The notes under the pieces: generated by a model
Database searches by the model: none
Told to the model about the DNA's origin: nothing
Seen by the model: the letters and a program-made list of their open reading frames with translations, nothing else
In this document: positions 9,985-18,749 of the stretch, in pieces
Numbering within the stretch: the first letter of the stretch is position 1
How the letters are laid out: every line of letters begins with the position of its first letter
Assembly: GCF_014652235.1 (NCBI RefSeq)
Contig: NZ_BMYK01000018.1
Coordinates: 1 to 64,000, forward strand
Reading direction: 5' to 3'
Source: Pseudorhodoferax aquiterrae
GTDB lineage: Bacteria > Pseudomonadota > Gammaproteobacteria > Burkholderiales > Burkholderiaceae_C
Length of the DNA stretch: 64,000 bases
Position numbers and translations under genes: made by a program

Positions 9985-11547
9985 TTACGAAAGTTTCACG
10001 CGACCGAGGCTGTCGTTGAGTCCGATGCCGGACGTCACGATGTTCTGGATCTTGTTGCGGTACAGCGTCGGGAAGTTGATCTCGTGCAGCCAGGCCACGG
10101 GCACTTCCTCGACGAGCAGCTTCTGCACTTCCAGGTAGATCGCCTTGCGCTTGGCCGGATCGCCCTCCTTGGCACCGGCGGCGAACAGTTCGTCGACCTT
10201 GGCATTGGTGTAGCCGGCCACGTTGTTGAAGGGCGAACCCTTGGCGATGTTGTCGCTGGTGTAGTTGCGGCCCACGCCCAGGGCCGGGTCGCCGTACTGG
10301 TAGACGTAGGTGAAGGCCAGGTCGAAGTCCCACTCGTTGCAGCGCTGGTTCCAGCCGGCCACGTCGGTGGCGACCATCTCGATCTTGACACCGGCCTGCG
10401 TGAGGTTCTGGCGCACGATCTCGGCCTGGCGCTGCCAGGATTCGCCGTAGGGCAGGGGCAGGAGGCGGATGGTCTCGCCCTTGTAGCCGGACTCGGCCAG
10501 CAGCTTCTTGGCCTTGGCCAGGTCGCGCGGGTACTTGGCGACGTCGTCGCTGGCGAAGGCGATGTGGCTGTTGAACGGGCCCGTGGCTGGCTTGGCGAAA
10601 CCGTACCAGGCGATCTTGGCCATGGCCTCGCGGTCGATGGCGGTCCAGATGGCCTGGCGGAACTTCACGTTGTCCATGGGCTTGGTGCGGTTGTTGATCC
10701 ACAGCCAGCTGTGCGGCGCGAAGAACTCCCAGCCCTTGGTGGTGACGGCCGCACCCGGCAGCTTGGACAGGCGCGCCACGTCGAAGTACTCCACCGTGCC
10801 GCCCGGCGCGATGTCGACCTTGCCCGATTCGAAGGCGGCGGCGCGCGCGGCCGCGTCGGGAATCACGTGGAAGTACACGCTCTCCACGGTCACGGCGCCC
10901 GCCTGGTGGTAGTTCTCGTTGGCCACCAGGTGGATGTAGGAGCCCTTGGCCCATTCCTTGAACTTGAGCGGTCCGGTGCCGATGGGCGTGGCGTTGGCCG
11001 GGTTGGTCAGGAAGTCCGTGCCCTCGTAGATGTGCTTGGGCACCATGGGCATGGTGCCGTTCTCGAAGATGCCCAGGAAGGGGCCGAACGGCTGCTTGAG
11101 CTTGAACTCCACCGTGAGCGGGTCGAGCGCCTTGATCGATTCCACATGGGCCAGGCTGGCGCGGAAACGCGCATGCGTCTTGCGCAGGAACACGTCGCAG
11201 GAGAACACCACGTCGTCGGCCGTGAAGGGCTTGCCGTCGTGCCACTTCACGTTGGGCTTGAGCTTGAAGACGTAGGTCTTGCTGTCCGGGCTCACGGTCC
11301 AGGAGGTCGCCAGCTGGGGCTGGGGTGCGAGCTTTTCGTCGTAGCGCAGCAGGCCTTCGTAGATGTTGCCCGCGATCAGCTGCGTGGGGCCGTTCTGCAC
11401 GATGCCCATCATGAGCCCCGGGGGCTCGGGTTGGACCAGCACGTTGACGACGCCTTTCTTGGCCTGGGCCAGGCTGTGCAATGGCACCCCGGCGATGGAC
11501 AGGCCGAGGGCTGCGGGGACGGCTTGGATCAGGTGGCGGCGTTTCAT
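9985..11547 (-). CDS. Extracellular solute-binding protein, family 5 (peptide/nickel type)
   Basis: A 520-residue periplasmic binding protein with an N-terminal signal (MKRRHLIQAVPAALGLSIAG, twin-arginine-like RR, cleavage probably after SLAQA near residue 29). Family 5 landmarks: NIYEGLLRYDEKLAPQPQLA, the SPDSKTYVFKLKPNVKWHDG strand-turn signature, FTADDVVFS and the GTGPLKFKEW hinge region. Family 5 proteins bind peptides, opines, sugars, nickel or other ligands, so the ligand is not defined; the operon suggests an N-acylated or carbamoylated amine. It is the second gene of the unit, 48 bp after the aldolase gene. Confidence 0.92.
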   Translation of the reverse strand: MKRRHLIQAVPAALGLSIAGVPLHSLAQAKKGVVNVLVQPEPPGLMMGIVQNGPTQLIAGNIYEGLLRYDEKLAPQPQLATSWTVSPDSKTYVFKLKPNVKWHDGKPFTADDVVFSCDVFLRKTHARFRASLAHVESIKALDPLTVEFKLKQPFGPFLGIFENGTMPMVPKHIYEGTDFLTNPANATPIGTGPLKFKEWAKGSYIHLVANENYHQAGAVTVESVYFHVIPDAAARAAAFESGKVDIAPGGTVEYFDVARLSKLPGAAVTTKGWEFFAPHSWLWINNRTKPMDNVKFRQAIWTAIDREAMAKIAWYGFAKPATGPFNSHIAFASDDVAKYPRDLAKAKKLLAESGYKGETIRLLPLPYGESWQRQAEIVRQNLTQAGVKIEMVATDVAGWNQRCNEWDFDLAFTYVYQYGDPALGVGRNYTSDNIAKGSPFNNVAGYTNAKVDELFAAGAKEGDPAKRKAIYLEVQKLLVEEVPVAWLHEINFPTLYRNKIQNIVTSGIGLNDSLGRVKLS

Positions 11548-11595
11548 CGGTGCGGACCTTTCTGGAGGATGGGGCAGGGCTGGGAAGGCAGGGGA

Positions 11596-12444
11596 TCAGG
11601 CGCGGTAGGCGGCGGTGGACGCCGGCTCCAGGCGTTGCAGCAGGGCACGCCACTCGCGGGCGTAGGGGTCGGTGGGTTGCGCGGCCAGGCGGTTGGTGTC
11701 GCCGCTCTCGTACTGGCGCGCCGTCAGCTCGCAGATCTCTTCGGGCACGGGGTGGATGGGCTGGCCCGTGCTCTGGATGGCGACCTGCACGCGGCAGGCG
11801 CGCTCCAGGTTGTGCATCAGGATGAAGGCCTCGGAGATGGTGCGGCCCAGCGTCACGAGTCCGTGGTTGCGCAGGATCAGCGCGCGCGAGGTCGGCCCCA
11901 GGTCGGCGACCAGGCGCTCGCGCTCCTCGTGGTTCAGCGCGATGCCTTCGAAGGCGTGGTAGGTGACCCGGTTGTGGAACTGCAGCGCCCACTGGTTGCA
12001 GGGCTGCAGGCCGCCGGCCAACGAGGAGACGGCGACGCCGGCCACGGTGTGGGTGTGCAGCACGCAGGCGGCGTCGTGCCGGGCCGCGTGCACGGCGCTG
12101 TGGATCGTGAAGCCGGCCGGGTTCACGTCCCATTCGCTGGGCTCGACGATGTTCCCTTCCAGATCGATCTTCACGAGCGAGGAGGCCGTGATGTCGCGGA
12201 ACAGCATGCCGAAGGGGTTGATCAGGAACTGGTCCTCGGTGCCGGGCACGCGCGCCGAGATGTGGGTGTAGATGCTGTCGTCCATGCCGTACAGGGCGAC
12301 GAGCCGGTAAGCGGCCGCCAGATCTTCGCGGACCTGGCGCTCGGCCGCCGACATGGCGGGGCGGCTGGCCTTGGGGGCGGCGGGCTGGGCCGGGGCGATG
12401 CGTTCTGCTGTTTCCACGGTGTGTCCTGAAGTGTTGTCTGTCAT
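11596..12444 (-). CDS. Class II aldolase/adducin-family protein
   Basis: A 282-residue zinc lyase-like protein. Metal-ligand motifs are present: HTHTVAGVAVSSLAGG (two His of HxH) and RNHGLVTLGRT (third His). The acidic residue in the NPFGMLFRDITASSLVKID region is also conserved. The family covers fuculose-phosphate aldolase, ribulose-5-phosphate epimerase and decarboxylase-like enzymes, so the reaction is not fixed. I place the start at 12444 (MTDNTSGHTVETAERIAPAQ). No strong ribosome-binding site is visible and a palindrome covers the start. It is the first gene of the eleven-gene operon, divergent from the RbgA-like GTPase. Confidence 0.85.
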   Translation of the reverse strand: MTDNTSGHTVETAERIAPAQPAAPKASRPAMSAAERQVREDLAAAYRLVALYGMDDSIYTHISARVPGTEDQFLINPFGMLFRDITASSLVKIDLEGNIVEPSEWDVNPAGFTIHSAVHAARHDAACVLHTHTVAGVAVSSLAGGLQPCNQWALQFHNRVTYHAFEGIALNHEERERLVADLGPTSRALILRNHGLVTLGRTISEAFILMHNLERACRVQVAIQSTGQPIHPVPEEICELTARQYESGDTNRLAAQPTDPYAREWRALLQRLEPASTAAYRA

Positions 12445-12460
12445 CTGTCGACAGCTGACA
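12439..12460. promoter_or_regulatory. 22-bp near-perfect palindrome overlapping the aldolase start, candidate GntR operator
   Basis: The left half reads TGTCATCTGTC and the right half GACAGCTGACA; they are inverted copies except at one symmetric pair, giving a core CTGTCGACAG. It covers the start codon (12442-12444) of the first operon gene. FCD-type GntR proteins bind short palindromes of this kind, and the operon ends with such a regulator. Assignment to that regulator is inference. Confidence 0.55.
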
Positions 12461-12641
12461 TCATGCAGATCCCGTGCCAGCCGAAACATCGGCAAAAACC
12501 CGGCGTTCGGTCTTTCCAGCGTGCATTGGGGGCCGCAAATGCACCAGCCGCGTGCACGGCGCGCACGCCAGCCGTGCGGGCAGGGCGGTTCGGCAGTTGG
12601 CGGACAATCCGGCCCCCGATCCGCACAGAGAGCCCGCACGC

Positions 12642-13583
12642 ATGTCCATCCAATGGTTTCCCGGTCACATGCACGCGACGCGCAAGGCCATCGCCGAGCG
12701 CCTGCCCGAGATCGACGTGGTGATCGAGCTGCTGGACGCGCGCCTGCCGGGCTCCAGTGCCAACCCGCTGATCGCCGAGCTGACCCAGGGCAAGCCCGCG
12801 CTCAAGCTGCTGACCAAGCAGGACCTGGCCGACCCGGAACAGACCGCACAGTGGCTGGCCCACTACCAGGCGCTGGTCGGCACCAACGCCATCGCGCTGG
12901 ATGCGGGCATGGCCGCGCCGATCCGTGCGCTGGCGCCGGCCTGCCGGGCGCTGGCGCCGAACCGCGGCGGCATGGCCAAGCCCATGCGCGTGCTGGTCTG
13001 CGGCATCCCCAACGTGGGCAAGTCCACGCTGATCAACAGCCTGCGCGGCCAGCGCAAGGCCAAGACCGGCGACGAGGCGGGCGTCACCAAGACCGAGCAG
13101 CGCATCGTGCTGGAGGACGATTTCTACCTCTACGACACGCCCGGCATGTTGTGGCCGCGCATCGCCGTGGCGCAGAGCGGCGACTTGCTGGCCGCCAGCG
13201 GCGCGGTCGGCCGCAACGCTTACGACGATGTCGAGGTGTCGCTGGCCCTGCTCACCCAGATGCTGGGCCGCTACCCGGAGCGGCTGCGCGAGCGCTACAA
13301 GCTTCAGGACATGGGGGGCCTGAACGACGAGGCCGTGCTGGCCGAGATCGGCCGCCGGCGCGCACCGCTGCTGCCGGGCGGGCGTCCCGACCTGCAGAAG
13401 GCGGCCGAGATCGCGATCCACGACTTTCGCAGCGGCGCCTGGGGCCGCGTGACGCTGGAGACGCTGGAGGAGTTCGCGGGCTGGCGGGCGCAGGCCGATC
13501 TGGCCGATGCGGCGCGGGCGGCCAGGCAGGCGGCGCGCAAGCAGAAGAAGCAGCCGCAGCGTGGCGGCGGCCCGGCGTCCTGA
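12642..13583 (+). CDS. Ribosome-biogenesis GTPase, YlqF/RbgA family
   Basis: A 313-residue circularly permuted GTPase. The permuted order G4-G5-G1-G2-G3 is visible: G4 as TKQD (residues 58-61), then G1/P-loop GIPNVGKS (121-128) and G3 DTPG (165-168). The N-terminal MSIQWFPGHMHATRKAI block is the family signature. RbgA assists late assembly of the 50S subunit in Gram-positives; homologues in proteobacteria are presumed to act on ribosomes too. Start chosen at the signature ATG (12642). It diverges from the catabolic operon and runs toward the Mrr-like gene, with stops 6 bp apart. Confidence 0.93.
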   Translation: MSIQWFPGHMHATRKAIAERLPEIDVVIELLDARLPGSSANPLIAELTQGKPALKLLTKQDLADPEQTAQWLAHYQALVGTNAIALDAGMAAPIRALAPACRALAPNRGGMAKPMRVLVCGIPNVGKSTLINSLRGQRKAKTGDEAGVTKTEQRIVLEDDFYLYDTPGMLWPRIAVAQSGDLLAASGAVGRNAYDDVEVSLALLTQMLGRYPERLRERYKLQDMGGLNDEAVLAEIGRRRAPLLPGGRPDLQKAAEIAIHDFRSGAWGRVTLETLEEFAGWRAQADLADAARAARQAARKQKKQPQRGGGPAS

Positions 13584-13589
13584 ATCGGG

Positions 13590-14156
13590 CTAGGACGCCC
13601 GCAGCAACACCGCCAGATCCGCGCCCTGCAGCACGCGGATCGGCGCCTGCTTGGCGAATGCGCCGGCGTTCTCGCTGAGTTCGCCCAAGGCCAGGAACAC
13701 GGCCGCATCGGCGTCCTTGGCGCGGCGCGCGGCGTCGAGCTCGCGCAGCGGCTCCACGCCCTGGCGCGCCGCCTTCCAGCGCTTGGCGCTGACCAGCGTG
13801 GTGCGGCCGCCTTTTTCGAGCACGAAGTCGGCGCCGCCCGTGGTCTTCTTCACCTCGTAGCCGGCCTGGCGGTAGGCCGATTCCAGTGCGGCGGCGAATT
13901 CGTTCCACGACATGCCCGCGGCGCGCGCCAGCTGGGCCTCGACCATGCTCGCACTGGGCGCACCCCACTGCCGCTTGAGCGCGATGGCGCCGATGATGGC
14001 AAAGGGCACGCCGCCCAGCGCGCCGGCCAGCGCGTACTCGCGCGGCAGCAGCGCGGCGCTGACCAGCACGAAGCCGCAGGCGATCGCCAGGCTGATCCAC
14101 CAGCGCGAGCGCAGCAGGATCGCGAACAGCGAGTTTTCGGCCATCTTCAGTTTCAT
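13590..14156 (-). CDS. Membrane-anchored Mrr_cat (restriction-endonuclease-like) protein
   Basis: A 188-residue protein: two hydrophobic helices (residues ~12-55, RSRWWISLAIACGFVLVSAA and LAGALGGVPFAIIGAIAL) followed by a cytosolic nuclease-fold domain. The domain shows the Mrr pattern of helix MSWNEFAAALESAYRQAGYE, then GGADFVLEKGGRTTLVSAKRWK. This keeps the Asp and Lys of the PD-(D/E)xK core, while the usual Gln before the Lys position is Ser. No methylase is nearby, so it is not an ordinary restriction gene. Function unknown; it may act on DNA at the membrane or be inactive. Confidence 0.75.
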   Translation of the reverse strand: MKLKMAENSLFAILLRSRWWISLAIACGFVLVSAALLPREYALAGALGGVPFAIIGAIALKRQWGAPSASMVEAQLARAAGMSWNEFAAALESAYRQAGYEVKKTTGGADFVLEKGGRTTLVSAKRWKAARQGVEPLRELDAARRAKDADAAVFLALGELSENAGAFAKQAPIRVLQGADLAVLLRAS

Positions 14157-14457
14157 GCGGGAGCGCCTCGGGCGTATCGGTGGGGTGGTTGGAAAAGCCA
14201 GGGTTTGTAGCACGTGTCGTGGGCGGCCGGCAGGCAGGCGCCCAGCCGCCACAGTGTCGCCACAATGCGCGCGCCTCCTCTCCAGAGAATCGAGCCGCTT
14301 GGGCCGCTGGCCGATGCGCTGCATTAACAAGACCGCACGAGATGGAGCCGAGGATGCGCAGGAACAACTTGGAGGATGTCGACAGGCCGTGCGCCCTCGC
14401 CACGGTGCCGGCCGCGGCCACGGCGTCGGGCGCCGGCCACCCGCCGGAGGCGGCGCC
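14157..14457. other. Intergenic region between Mrr-like and HD-GYP genes
   Basis: 301 bp holding the divergent upstream regions of the membrane Mrr-like gene (minus) and the HD-GYP gene (plus). An open stretch from about 14354 to 14464 has no recognisable coding character and would overlap the HD-GYP start. I see no RNA gene or clear terminator. Confidence 0.5.
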
Positions 14458-15711
14458 ATGCTGAAGAAGATTCCTGCCGCGCAGCTGCGGCTGGGCATGT
14501 ACGTGCAGGAGTTCTGCGGCTCCTGGATGGACCACCCGTTCTGGCGTGCGAAGTTCCTGGTCGGCACCGAAGCGCAGTTGTCCAAGGTGCGCGCCAGCGG
14601 CGTCCAGGAACTGTGGATCGACACCGACAAGGGCCTGGACGTCGAGACCGGCATCCCCGAAGCGGAGGTCAAGGTCATGGTGGAACAGGAGCTGGAGCGC
14701 TTCGCGACCATGCCGGCCCCCTTGCTGCCCATGCCGCAGGAGTCCGAGGACGACGTGGGGCAGGCGCTGGCGCTCATCCACCGCTCGCTGCCCCGGATCA
14801 CGACCATGTTCTCCGATGCGCGGCTGGGCAAGGCGCTCGATCTGCCCGGCTGCGAAAGCATGGTCGACGAGATCTGCGAATCGGTGCTGGCCAAGCCGCA
14901 CGCCCTCATCAGCGTGGCGCGCCTCAAGCGCCATGACGAATACACCTACATGCATTCGGTGGCGGTGTGCGCGCTCATGATCGGCCTGGGGCGTCAGCTC
15001 GGCCTCAACGACCGGCTGCTGCGCAAGGTCGGCCTGGCCGGCATGCTGCACGATGTGGGCAAGGCCGCCATGCCCCTGGACATCCTGAACCGTCCCGGCA
15101 AGCTCTCGGATGCCGAGTTCCGCGTCATGCGCAGCCATCCGGCGCGCGGCCACGAATTGCTCACCGAAGGCGGTGGCGCCGGGCCGGTGGTGCTCGATGT
15201 CTGTCTGCACCACCATGAGAAGGTCGATGGCACGGGCTACCCCCATGGCCTGGCCGGCGACCAGATCAGCACGGTCGCCAAGATGGGCGCCATCTGCGAT
15301 GTGTACGACGCCATCACCTCCGACCGGCCCTACAAGCGCGGCTGGAGCCCGGCGGAATCGCTGCGCCAGATGGTGCAGTGGAAGGGCCACTTCGACCCCA
15401 AGGTGTTCCAGGCCTTCGTGCGCACGGTGGGCATCTACCCGATCGGCTCGCTGGTCCGGCTGCGCTCGGGAAGGCTCGCCGTGGTCATGGAGCAGAACCC
15501 GGCCAACCTGCTGGCACCGCGCGTCAAGGCCTTCTTCAACCTGGACACCAATGTGCGGGTGTATCCGCGCGAAGTCGATCTGGCCGATGCCGCCCTGGGC
15601 GACGCCATCGAACGCTACGAATCTCCGTCCGACTGGCGCTTCAAGGACCTCGACGAACTCTGCGGCCTGCAGCGCCCCCGCGCGGGAGAAGGCCAGGGAG
15701 GCAGGCCATGA
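14458..15711 (+). CDS. HD-GYP domain c-di-GMP phosphodiesterase with N-terminal DUF3391
   Basis: A 417-residue cytoplasmic protein. Residues ~1-125 match DUF3391 (KKIPAAQLRLGMYVQEFCGSW, split here for length), the usual partner of HD-GYP. The catalytic domain (~150-350) has DEYTYMHSVAVC, the HD dyad in GMLHDVGKAAMP and the GYP signature HHEKVDGTGYPHGL, so c-di-GMP hydrolysis should be intact. GGAGGC lies 6 bases before the ATG at 14458. Its stop overlaps the start of the GGDEF-EAL gene by 4 bp, so the two c-di-GMP proteins are co-translated. Confidence 0.93.
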   Translation: MLKKIPAAQLRLGMYVQEFCGSWMDHPFWRAKFLVGTEAQLSKVRASGVQELWIDTDKGLDVETGIPEAEVKVMVEQELERFATMPAPLLPMPQESEDDVGQALALIHRSLPRITTMFSDARLGKALDLPGCESMVDEICESVLAKPHALISVARLKRHDEYTYMHSVAVCALMIGLGRQLGLNDRLLRKVGLAGMLHDVGKAAMPLDILNRPGKLSDAEFRVMRSHPARGHELLTEGGGAGPVVLDVCLHHHEKVDGTGYPHGLAGDQISTVAKMGAICDVYDAITSDRPYKRGWSPAESLRQMVQWKGHFDPKVFQAFVRTVGIYPIGSLVRLRSGRLAVVMEQNPANLLAPRVKAFFNLDTNVRVYPREVDLADAALGDAIERYESPSDWRFKDLDELCGLQRPRAGEGQGGRP

Positions 15712-18626
15712 AGGCCGAAGAACGCGACCGGCTGCAGGCCCCCGTCGACCTCGTGAACGCCAGGAAGCGGGCGGCCCTCATCGCCATGACCGCGGTGACC
15801 GCAGGCTTCCTGATCCTGCAGGGCCCGGGTTTCGGCATGGCGCCGGGCTGGGTGGGCCTGGCCCACCTGCTGTTGGAACTGGCGGCCGTCGGCATGGCGG
15901 TGCAGGTGATCTCGACGGCCTGGGGCGGGCTTAGTTACAGCGCGTCCACGCGGGCCAATCTGTTCATCGCCGGATTCGGCATCGTGGCCGGCGCCGACCT
16001 TCTGCATGCGCTGGTGCACGAGTCGCTCGCCACACCGGTGCTGCAGGCCGACGAGGCCGCTGCCACCTGGTTCTGGGTCGTCGGCCGCGTGGTGCAGGTG
16101 GCGGTCATGGGCCTGGTTCTGCTGCGCGTGCGGCTCCCTGGTCCCCGCGCGCTGTGGCTGCAGACCGCCGTGCTCGTGGCCTGCGTGCTCGGGCTGTCGG
16201 CCAGCGCCGTCGTGTCGCGCTGGGCCGCAGACAGCGCTGACGCGGTCGCCGCCATCGCCTGCGTCGCCAGCTGGGCCGCGGCGGCCGGCTGCTACCGCCG
16301 CTTCGCCAGGACCGCGGACCCTTGCGACCTGTGGCTGGTCTTGAGCTGCTTTCTGCTCGGTGCCGCCCTGTTCGTCGCTGGCCTCTACGGCCAGGCTCCG
16401 GGCCGGGCGGACCTGGTCGCCGACCTGCTGCGCCTGGGCTCCTACCTGTGTCTGCACCGCGCCGTCTTCCTCAACGGCTTCGATGGACCGCTGCGGCGGC
16501 TGGTCCATTCCGAGACGGCGCTGCGGGACCGTGAGGCGGAGCTCAAGAACATCCTGGAGAACCTGCCCGTCGGCCTGTGCCGCCTGGACCGCTATCTGCA
16601 GTTCCGCTACGCCAATGGGCGGTTCCGCAAGATCATGGGCGCGGACACCAGCGAGATGCCAGGCCAGTCGCTGGACACCCTGCTCTCGGCGGAGCAGGCC
16701 GAGGTGCTGGCGCTGCCGCTGGAGCGCGCCCTGTCGGGCGACCGGATCGAGTTCGACTTCTCGACCGTCGGCGCCCTGGGCGAGCGGCCGCAGCACCGGC
16801 ATGCCGTGCTGGCACCGGCGCGGCTGGACGACGGCGGCATCGGCGGCGTGCTCGCCATCGTCAGCGACGTGTCGGACCGTGAGCATGCGCGGCAACGTGC
16901 TGCCGAGACGGCGCAGGAGATCCAGGACCTGCGTGCGGCCCTGGACGCGCACGCCATCGTCGCGGTGACCGATGGGCGCGGTGTCATCACGCGGGTCAAC
17001 GACAAGTTCTGCTCCATCTCCAGGTACCCGAGGGAAGAGCTGGTGGGCAAGACGCACCGGATCATCAACTCCGGCCACCATCCCAAGGGCTTCTTCGGCG
17101 AGATGTGGAAGACCATCTCGCGCGGCGAGGTCTGGAACGGCGAGGTCTGCAACCGCACCAAGGACGGCGCGCTGTACTGGGTCCACACGACCATCGTCCC
17201 GCTGCTCGGCGCGCAAGGCGTTCCGGTGCAGTACATCGCGATCCGGGCCGACATCACCAAGCGCAAGGAAGCCGAGGCGCAGGCCCAGCGCATGGCGCTG
17301 CACGACGCGTTGACGGGCCTTCCCAACCGCCGGTTGATGGGCGACCGGCTGCAGCACGCCGTGCTGGCCGCCGAGCGGGAAGGGCAGTGCGGCGCCTTGC
17401 TGATCCTGGACATGGACAACTTCAAGGACGTCAACGACAGCCTGGGCCATGCGGCGGGCGACCAGCTCCTGCAACAGGTGGCCACGCGCCTGGGCGACGG
17501 GGTGCGCAAGAGCGACACGGTCTCCAGGCTGGGCGGCGACGAGTTCGTCGTGATCCTGGAGCGGCTGGGCCCCGGCCTGCAGGACGCCACCGCCAAGGCG
17601 CTGGACATCGGCATGAAGATCTGCGAGGAACTCGGCCGTCCCTTCTGCTGCGCGGGCAACACCATCAACACCAGCACGAGCATCGGCGTGGTCCTGTTCC
17701 ATGGGCAGGGCGACGTTCCCGACGAGCTGGTCAAGCAGGCCGACATGGCGCTCTACAAGGCCAAGGAGGAAGGCCGCAACCGGGTCGCCTTCTTCGACCC
17801 CGACCTGCAGTCCGAAATCAACGCGCGGGCCGAGTTGCTGCGCGAGTTGCGCAATGCCCTGGCACGCCAGGAACTGCGGCTGTACTACCAGCCCGTGGTC
17901 GACGCCAGCCTGCGCATCGTCGGCGTCGAGGCGCTGCTGCGCTGGCAGCAGGACAGGCTGGGTCTGGTCTCGCCAGCCCAGTTCATTCCGCTGGCCGAGC
18001 AGAGCGGCCTCATCATCTCCATCGGCGAATGGGTGCTGCAGGAGGCCTGCAGGCAGCTGAAGGTCTGGGAGGACGACCCCGTGCGCCAGCATTGGACGGT
18101 GGCGGTGAACGTGAGCGCCAAGCAGTTCCACGACGAGCAGTTCATCGGCCGCGTGCTGCGCATCCTCGAGGCCAGCGGGGCCGCGCCGCACAAGCTGCGG
18201 CTGGAGATCACCGAAAGCATGATGCAGGTCAATCTGGAGCAGACGGTGGTCACCATGCAGACCCTGAAGGCGCTGGGCGTGCTGTTCTCGCTGGACGACT
18301 TCGGCACCGGCTACTCGTCGCTGAGCTACCTCAAGAAGCTGCCGCTGGACCAGCTCAAGATTGACCGCTCCTTCGTCGCCGACATCATGGACGACCCCAA
18401 CGACGCCGCGATCGTCCGCACGGTGATCTCGCTGGCCGAGCACCTGTCGCTCACCGTCGTCGCAGAGGGGGTGGAGTCGTTGGAGCAGAAGCAGTTCCTG
18501 GTGCGCCACGGCTGCACGGCCTTCCAGGGTTTCCTGTTCGGCAGGCCGGTCCCCGCGGAACTGCTCGGTGAGCAGCTGCCGTCGGTGCAGGTGGCCCAGG
18601 CCGCCCTGGACAAGGCCCGCCGCTAG
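15708..18626 (+). CDS. MASE3-like/PAS/GGDEF/EAL c-di-GMP enzyme
   Basis: A 972-residue membrane protein. Residues ~20-255 form about seven helices resembling the MASE3 sensor (GADLLHALVHE, then WFWVVGRVVQ). Two PAS domains follow (~275-395 and ~400-520, the latter with VTDGRGVITRVNDKFC and an IRADITKRKEAE tail). The GGDEF domain is intact (RLGGDEFVVI near 605-614) with an upstream RKSD inhibitory I-site. The EAL domain (from ~715) has EALLRW near 740, DDFGTGYSS, LKIDRSFV and VVAEGVES. Both synthesis and breakdown of c-di-GMP therefore look possible. It is coupled to the HD-GYP gene by an ATGA overlap. Confidence 0.93.
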   Translation: MKAEERDRLQAPVDLVNARKRAALIAMTAVTAGFLILQGPGFGMAPGWVGLAHLLLELAAVGMAVQVISTAWGGLSYSASTRANLFIAGFGIVAGADLLHALVHESLATPVLQADEAAATWFWVVGRVVQVAVMGLVLLRVRLPGPRALWLQTAVLVACVLGLSASAVVSRWAADSADAVAAIACVASWAAAAGCYRRFARTADPCDLWLVLSCFLLGAALFVAGLYGQAPGRADLVADLLRLGSYLCLHRAVFLNGFDGPLRRLVHSETALRDREAELKNILENLPVGLCRLDRYLQFRYANGRFRKIMGADTSEMPGQSLDTLLSAEQAEVLALPLERALSGDRIEFDFSTVGALGERPQHRHAVLAPARLDDGGIGGVLAIVSDVSDREHARQRAAETAQEIQDLRAALDAHAIVAVTDGRGVITRVNDKFCSISRYPREELVGKTHRIINSGHHPKGFFGEMWKTISRGEVWNGEVCNRTKDGALYWVHTTIVPLLGAQGVPVQYIAIRADITKRKEAEAQAQRMALHDALTGLPNRRLMGDRLQHAVLAAEREGQCGALLILDMDNFKDVNDSLGHAAGDQLLQQVATRLGDGVRKSDTVSRLGGDEFVVILERLGPGLQDATAKALDIGMKICEELGRPFCCAGNTINTSTSIGVVLFHGQGDVPDELVKQADMALYKAKEEGRNRVAFFDPDLQSEINARAELLRELRNALARQELRLYYQPVVDASLRIVGVEALLRWQQDRLGLVSPAQFIPLAEQSGLIISIGEWVLQEACRQLKVWEDDPVRQHWTVAVNVSAKQFHDEQFIGRVLRILEASGAAPHKLRLEITESMMQVNLEQTVVTMQTLKALGVLFSLDDFGTGYSSLSYLKKLPLDQLKIDRSFVADIMDDPNDAAIVRTVISLAEHLSLTVVAEGVESLEQKQFLVRHGCTAFQGFLFGRPVPAELLGEQLPSVQVAQAALDKARR

Positions 18627-18749
18627 CAGCCTGGGCGGCACGGAGAGAGCGTCGGGCCGCCCGCGGGCCGGTGCCAACACACTTGTGCCACATTTGCAGG
18701 GCCGCCCTGGGGCCCAATGGACCCACCCGTCGTTCAAGGCACCGCGCGC

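Noticed and set aside
8662-12429. Long plus-strand open frame opposite the ABC transporter genes
   Set aside because: Shadow of the permease, binding-protein and aldolase genes; no domain features and biased composition.
14354-14464. Small open frame just upstream of the HD-GYP gene
   Set aside because: No ribosome-binding site or similarity, and it overlaps the HD-GYP start in another frame.
18627-18716. GGGCGGC/GCCGCCC stem after the GGDEF-EAL gene
   Set aside because: Could be a terminator stem, but the loop is long and no T-run follows; too weak to list.
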